A stretch of 64,000 nt of DNA, from positions 5,814,794-5,878,793 of the forward strand of contig JAQFVV010000063.1 in the NCBI GenBank assembly GCA_028023455.1, read 5' to 3'. This document shows, one piece after another, positions 57,949-64,000 of the stretch; positions within the stretch are counted from its first letter, which is position 1, and the number at the start of each line of letters is the position of its first letter. Source of the stretch: Epiperipatus broadwayi. Taxonomy: Eukaryota > Onychophora > Udeonychophora > Euonychophora > Peripatidae. Both the position numbers and the translations under genes were made by a program. The notes beneath the pieces are model-generated. The model saw nothing but the letters and a program-made list of their open reading frames with translations. It had not been told where the DNA came from and searched no databases.

Positions 57949-59748
57949 TGTAATGTGATGATCGCACATACTGCGATCACACATGTATATGTAAAACATA
58001 CAAAAACTTAGAAATGTTCGGGTTGGAAATAAATAAATAAATAAAGAAAGAAAAACGAGCTTAAAAGTTAACAAAATCAAGAAATGTTGAAAATTAATAA
58101 AACAAAGGAAAAGAGAGGGAACTAGAATTACCAAGATCGTTATCTTTTGCTATTCAAAGTCTGAATTTTGAGAAAAGTAAAATATTAAATTATAATACTA
58201 AAAGCATAAGCTAGAAAAATTAAAGCAGAAAAGAAACCTAAAGAAAAAATGTAGTAAATATGATTGTGGGGAAAATAAAGTTTAAAGGGAAAACTTCGGT
58301 AGCATGGAGAGAAAAAAACCTAGAAATTTAATATGTTCAAAAAGATAAGAATCTATGTTTCAAAGTACACCTTTGACGATAAACGAAATGCGGGTTTTAT
58401 GGAGTATAGTTAAAGCATGAGTTTAAATAAAAATAAATGATCGTCGAGATTTAAATTTAAATGAGAAAAAAAAAACATATACTAAAATTTGTGTAATTAA
58501 TTAAAGAAAATAAAGAAATAAGTAAAATGTAAATAGTGCTATAAAATCATATAAAATAAGTTTAAATATGGCCGAAGGCATAGCATGGAAGGTGTCAACA
58601 ACAGGTGGAAACAAAGAATCCGAAGGACAAAGGACCATTGGAATGTTTTAATTAAAAAGGAAGTTAAGTGGAAAGCTAGAGAGATTATAGGAGAGATTAG
58701 AGCTTGAGACTTCGAGTCGAGAAGGTGAAATTTACCAATATGACATCTACTATCGGTGCCTCACTTACTATGGCTGGCTAAGGCCTTCATGATCACTGGT
58801 CGATCCGGTCCGTCTGTACCAATGGTTCTGTTATAATGTAACAACTGCTGTAGTAATGCCTGCATGTGGATTCCTGTAGTTGCCCTGCTTGTGATGCCTC
58901 GTCCTCCGTGCCTGAATAACCAAGAAGCTACACATCGCCAAATATGATAGGCGACAGTCCCTCCTAAAGAAGTGGAGAAAATCCACATGACGGTCGACCA
59001 CATCAGAAGGAACTCAAAGACTAAACCCTAGGTAACTTGAATATTATTTTATAAATCATCATAAGTGCACTTAAATTCAAATAGACAATGGCCAAATGCC
59101 TTTCCTGAATGATAATGACATTCTCTTATGATAGACAGTGAGTCTAATGATTATAAATGTGAAAGCATTTATAAGAATTTCAATTAGTTATTTTAAGTAT
59201 TCATTTTATTGTTAGAATTTCAAATATTTTTCCTTATAGCACTATCAAAATATAATATGTTTAAATTTATGTTAATATTTCTTATGTCTTTTTTTTTTAT
59301 CAAACCTAATTATTTTTATTATTAAAAAATGTATTAATTTATCTAAATCTGTCTCGCCTCGTTCTTCGCCACTCCAAAAAAATAGTTTAACATTAGAGAG
59401 GGGAGGGGTAAACTATTATTCATGTTGATATTCTTTTTTAGTTATTAAATTAACACGTGAAACATTGATGGTGCAGTGTTTTAGCCCATAAAATTTATAA
59501 ATTAGCCAAGCGCTGTAACAGTAATATCTTACAGCAGTCGGGAGAAAGCCGATCGGGAAAAATAGTCTGGAAGCTATATCCGTATAGCTGACAGATTCGG
59601 TCAGGTACGGAAATCGATTCGTTTATTTCCGTATTTCTCTCTGCTTGAGGTAGTGGAAGGTGGACGATTTTTGAATTAGAAGAATTCCCCATTACATGTT
59701 ATAAGTGAAAGGGAAGTTGGAGCTTTCGATCTTCCCATGCCCGTTACA
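57949..59748 (+). repeat. 3' LTR of the gag-only element
   Basis: 1,800 bp with inverted termini TGTAA...TTACA. The first 40 bases contain a perfect stem TGATCGCA...TGCGATCA. It is followed outside by (AT)n. The same antisense frames are present as in the 5' LTR. Confidence 0.9.
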
Positions 59749-60714
59749 ATATATATATAGGTTGTATCCTGCCAATAGGAAGATATGCCATGACCCTACA
59801 TTAGGTTATATTAGAACTTTATCTAGGATAATTTTTTCAACTATATTTAATTAATCATAACAACGATGTGTCTCATCTATCCTATTAACAAGATTGCTTA
59901 CACTTTAACATTAAAAAATTACTAAAGTATTTATCCAATGGCATAAGAATACTTAAAAACTTCTCTTTATTCAGTATTTAAATATTCTCATGACTAACAA
60001 TAATGCATAAATTAATAGAATAAAACATCTATAATGATGATATTTAAATTAATATACTCAAAAAGTTGTATTGTTATTTTATTGTGCGGTAATCTTTTAT
60101 TATTTTGCTTTTATATCACTATCATTAAGAATAAACATAATAACAACATTATTCTAAGATCTCAGGATTATCATTGATCATAATTGACTATTTATACCAC
60201 CTATAAAATATCAAGAGGGATTTTGTTTAACTCTATAGGTAGTATGTCATTTTAGAGACGACTTAACATTTATCTTTAATTAAAACTGTATCACTATTTT
60301 ATTTTGTTTTCTACTAATGCTTAATAAATCATTGTTATTAAAATTGTACTCATCATGTAGAACTAGAAATAAAAATAAATTCCTAATATGATTTGTTAAA
60401 AATAAATATATTTTACTACATGTGTAATGTATCTGAGTGATGAATGATGTGATCAAAGCCGTTTACAATAATTTAATATTTAATTTAATAATGGTTTACC
60501 TAGATAATTGTGATACAACATCTTATGCTGGAGCAATTTTTCTTCAGATTTTCAAATCATATTTTTTAGATAATATGCATATGATAATTAGTATTCTCTG
60601 GTGATGGTGTAGTGATGATGATTTTCCAACAAAAGAAATGCAACTCTAGACTCTTGGTGTAACTTTTAAAACATTAAATATAATAACATTTTATGTACAA
60701 AATTTAATAATATA
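59749..60714. other. AT-rich spacer
   Basis: No recognisable feature. Confidence 0.6.
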
Positions 60715-61170
60715 TAGCGTATATGAGCACAGACTTTCACACAATTCACCACTCTCCACTCTATATCATAACCCTGATACACATTAACACATATATGTCA
60801 AAAAGATAAATAATCACCAATATAAGGATTTCATGCTAATCCAGCAATCATCAGTTGTTCCAGATTATCATCTCTACACATATATGCAATAAGTGCTCAG
60901 ATATATATTAAGATAGTCAATCTTTATACTTTAATGGACATGCTTCAATCCACTCCACACTCTAAATCTTCAACCGTCCATCCAATTAAAAATCTGATGA
61001 TGGAACAATCAAAGACCACCCTGAGGCCAAGATACTTGTCACACCCATGTTAACTTAAAGTCAATCTGAACCCTCATGTACAGGGCATAATCCATTTAAT
61101 ACATATATGAGGGATGGGCAGACATCTCTACTATGTAATAACTGAAATACAGGCTTATTATATACCTCTA
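60715..61170. repeat. Repeat family C, copy 3 (linear form)
   Basis: Shares with copy 1 GATAAATAATCACCAATATA, the CAGCAATCATCAGTTG block and AAGTGCTCAGATATATATTA. The AATCCACTCCACACTC region and the terminal CAGGCTTATT..ATACCTCT..TC are shared as well. It contains only one orientation plus about 150 extra bases (CACCCTGAGGCC...GAGGGATGGGCAGA), so it probably represents the unit from which the inverted copies were made. Confidence 0.65.
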
Positions 61171-63433
61171 TCACCAAAAAAAATTATATAACAATATACT
61201 TAAAAAAATTTGCACATTTATATTCACCTTACTTGCAATGAGCTATTCCACATAAAATTTCTTGATAATAGAATCGAATTTTATAAGATATTGAATTTTA
61301 TTACGTGTATTATCAAATAATGTGTGTCTTAAACAATCAATCCTAATTTTTTAATAATGACCCCCTTTTTTATTAATTACACTTCATTGATTGGGAAGAA
61401 AATAAAAAAATATGGACTGATATTTTAGTCTCAAGTAAAATAATTTTATTATAATATTATGATCGATTATGTTTTATCTGTGTTTGTTTTGTGATATTAG
61501 CTATTTGATTCCTCTTTTTACCTTATTCTTAATTTTCTTATAAGTTCATCATTTAACGATATCATACTGCAATAAATATTTTTGTTTCCCTTATCATATC
61601 CAATCTAGATATTTATCTCTTCTTGCGTAATCTTTAATTACCACTCATAATATAAGCCACTCTCTAGTGCCAATTGTATTGAATAAAAATATTTATCTTG
61701 ATCTTCTCTAATATTTTAAGTCATACTCTCAGACTTCAAATTTCGGTTTGTCTTATACCTGCATTATAAACAATGCTCATGAAAACTTATAAATTAAAGT
61801 TCTCTAACTATATTCTAATGCTATTACCGGATTAATAATTCAACATCAGATCAAATTTTAAATATTATCATTTGTTATTTAATATTATATTGGAACACAG
61901 ATACTCCCTTTTTTCTTCTAATATCTTGCTTTACTCTTTTTGTGTGTATAATTTACTAGGTCATATTATATAGACAGTTATTTTAATAACTTATGCATTC
62001 AAATAAAACATTACACAATTACTAACATAAATAAACAAATTATGTTAATTATTGATTTACCCATCTCTTGATTTATTTTCCCTCTATATTAACAATTATT
62101 ATTTTTAAAACACACACTTAATTAGATATATAAACATTATGTTACCTATTTTCCTTCTTTTGAATGTACAAGTTTATAAAAAAAAAAATATAAATTTTAT
62201 TAATAATATCTCAATTATTATTCTCCCTTTTCGTGCTTCTGACTTGTCACATACTAATCATTTACCACTTTTCATCCTTCTATAATAATTTGAGCACTAG
62301 TAAAACTATAAAAAAATGTTATATTCTCATGTTATTCACTGGGTATATGTTTTTTTTTCAAGATTTCTGGTTGCTTTTCACCTATGTGACATATTTTATT
62401 TACCACCATTTCAACCTGGATAATCCTGTTCTTCATATTACTTTCAATGTCTTTCTTAATAATATTCACATGTAAAAGATCCCATATTACACCATCTTTC
62501 TAAATGTAATGAAAATAGTTTAGATTTTCCTGGAAGCTAATGTCACTGATCACAGTTTATTTTACTTTTGTTTTTCCTTTACATATTGATTGTTTTTTTT
62601 TTCCATTGACAGCACTAATAATTAAATATTTCAGTCTCGCAGGAGACCACTATAATTTTTTCTCTATGAATATAGTCCTTGGTCAGAATTTTTTTTTTAC
62701 ATTGAACCTTATCGATAGTTTATCATAAAAGATTTCCTTATTTTTAAAAGTTAGGTTCACAGATGCGATTATGTTTAAATCTTTTCTACTTAAAAATTTT
62801 TTATTCAAATAAAAATTCATAACCTGCATTTGAATATTAACTATATTTTTTTAATATATAAATATTTTCATTCGGGTTTATTTTTAACTTAACTTCAATT
62901 ATTTTGATAATCATATCTTTAGCTTGGTCACAACTGATTTGATTTTTCTATTATTTATGTATTTATTCTCTTTTAATTAATCTTTCATAAATATGTTAAC
63001 ATTTAACCAGCCTATGCATTTGATCCTGCTTACCCTTACACTTATATATTAATATATTACTTACAGTTTGTTACTCATATTTCAATATTTCTTGATAAAA
63101 CACTGGTACACATATATATTTTTTCCTTTCCATTGGTTTATTATTTTCTTAATATAATGATTTTAAAATATTCTAATGAATTCATTGAAAATACATTTTT
63201 TTTTAAAAAAAAGAAGCAATATTCTATAAGAACTACATAAAAAATTTATCCAGAGAGTATAAATAAATTTTTAATCTTAACTCATTCAACTACAATCTCT
63301 ATCATTTTGTAGTATTTATCAATTTCATTTATTCAGACAGAAGTTCAAAATAACATAAGTGAAAACTGCATTAACTAAGGGACAGAATGAGACACCTTTC
63401 AATCTCACACTGGGAGAATTAATTGGATAAAAA
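61171..63433. other. AT-rich spacer
   Basis: AT-rich with T-runs. The open frames 62,233-62,475 and 62,540-62,728 (+) are hydrophobic low-complexity frames without other support. Confidence 0.6.
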
Positions 63434-63929
63434 AATAACAGAGACAAAACTTTCCATACAGTAGTGCCACCTAGTGCAGACTGGAGTAATCAATGGATAC
63501 AAGAAGATTTGTGCTTAGAAACCCAGTCTATGACCTACACATCCAATATCCCCAAGCCAGATTCTAGCTTGTGGCTTTTATCAGTGAGGAGCTTTAGATC
63601 TGAGAGCACTGCATTTAAATCTTAGGATCTAATGCAACTGCCCAGAATAAATATTTTACCTTTTTAGTTAACTATTGTAAAGCTATGAGTCCAAAATTAA
63701 AATACAACGTTTTTAACCCAAGCTCATTCACTTATATAATCATATAGATGCAGTGATTTCATATTCAAAGATTCTCATTGATAAAAACTACAAAATAGAA
63801 ACTAGTTTGGGGATAATGGTTGTATAGGCATTAGATAAGGATTTTATGCACAAACTTTCTTGCACCCATTGATTACTCTGGATTGAACTGCATGGCCCAA
63901 GTGTGGGGACAGTTTTGCCTCTGTTTTAA
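63434..63929. mobile_element. TIR element family A, long copy
   Basis: About 495 bp. The left end is AACAGAGACAAAACTTTCCA followed by TACAGTAGTGCCACCTAGTG, and the right end is CAGTTTTGCCTCTGTTTTAA. It contains both a left-half block (GGAGTAATCAATGGATACAA, TAGCTTGTGGCTTTTATCAG) and a right-half block (GGCATTAGATAAGGATTTTA, CCCATTGATTACTCTGG), separated by about 120 extra bases. It may be closer to a full-length parent, or it may carry an insertion. No transposase frame. Confidence 0.6.
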
Positions 63930-64000
63930 GAGCGTGTTTAAGCATATGGTTTAAAGTTAAGATAACAAACCTATGATATGCCAGTTGCATTGAGATCATA

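Larger units (their letters stand above)
52453..59748 (+). mobile_element. Non-autonomous LTR retrotransposon (gag only)
   Basis: Direct repeats 52,453-54,243 and 57,949-59,748 enclose 3.7 kb. A primer-binding site follows the 5' LTR and a polypurine tract precedes the 3' LTR, fixing the + orientation. The interior has a gag frame broken by stops and no recognisable protease, RT or integrase, so mobilisation would need proteins from another element. The gag aligns loosely with that of the 12.3-kb element, placing it in the same Ty3/gypsy group. The LTRs are very similar to each other, so the insertion is fairly young despite the dead gag. Confidence 0.85.

Overview
This window looks like nuclear DNA of a multicellular animal, probably an invertebrate. 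It is very AT-rich (about a quarter to a third G+C by eye, not computed). It is full of (AT)n microsatellites, foldback repeats and decayed retrotransposons, and it has no operon-like gene packing. The mix of Ty3/gypsy LTR elements, Penelope-like elements with a GIY-YIG endonuclease tail, RTE-like LINEs and a tRNA-derived SINE fits a mollusc or arthropod genome. I cannot name the species.

Layout. 0-10 kb: AT-rich spacer with a promoter-like patch (about 0.7-0.95 kb), a foldback repeat (5.7-6.2 kb), a dead Penelope-like reverse transcriptase (7.7-8.7 kb) and a small spliced-exon candidate (9,518-9,586). 10-13 kb: a decayed Ty3/gypsy pol on the + strand, interrupted by a TIR element and by a near-perfect 126-bp palindrome, followed by a minus-strand exon candidate. 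13-22 kb: LINE fragments on both strands, a 625-bp inverted repeat, and a possible TIR element. 22.0-34.3 kb: a 12.3-kb Ty3/gypsy element on the minus strand with 2.6-kb near-identical LTRs. Its pol is split by one homopolymer frameshift. Its 5' leader carries an older inverted copy of the LTR and what looks like the terminal exon of a host gene with its own poly(A) signal. 35-41 kb: a fresh SINE with a perfect 20-bp target duplication, a Penelope GIY-YIG remnant, two TIR elements and another foldback repeat. 41-52 kb: mostly featureless AT-rich DNA with two long (AT)n tracts and a hairpin element. 52.4-59.75 kb: a second LTR element on the + strand with 1.8-kb LTRs, a PBS, a PPT and a gag interrupted only by in-frame stops; no pol is recognisable. 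60-64 kb: another foldback-family copy and a long copy of the TIR family.

How it fits together. Almost everything recognisable is transposable-element derived. Nested insertions give a relative order: old gypsy pol, then the TIR element and palindrome inside it. The 12.3-kb element and the SINE are the youngest insertions, judged by near-identical LTRs and perfect target duplications. Evidence for host genes is limited to three short exon candidates and one promoter-like patch. No complete host gene is visible.
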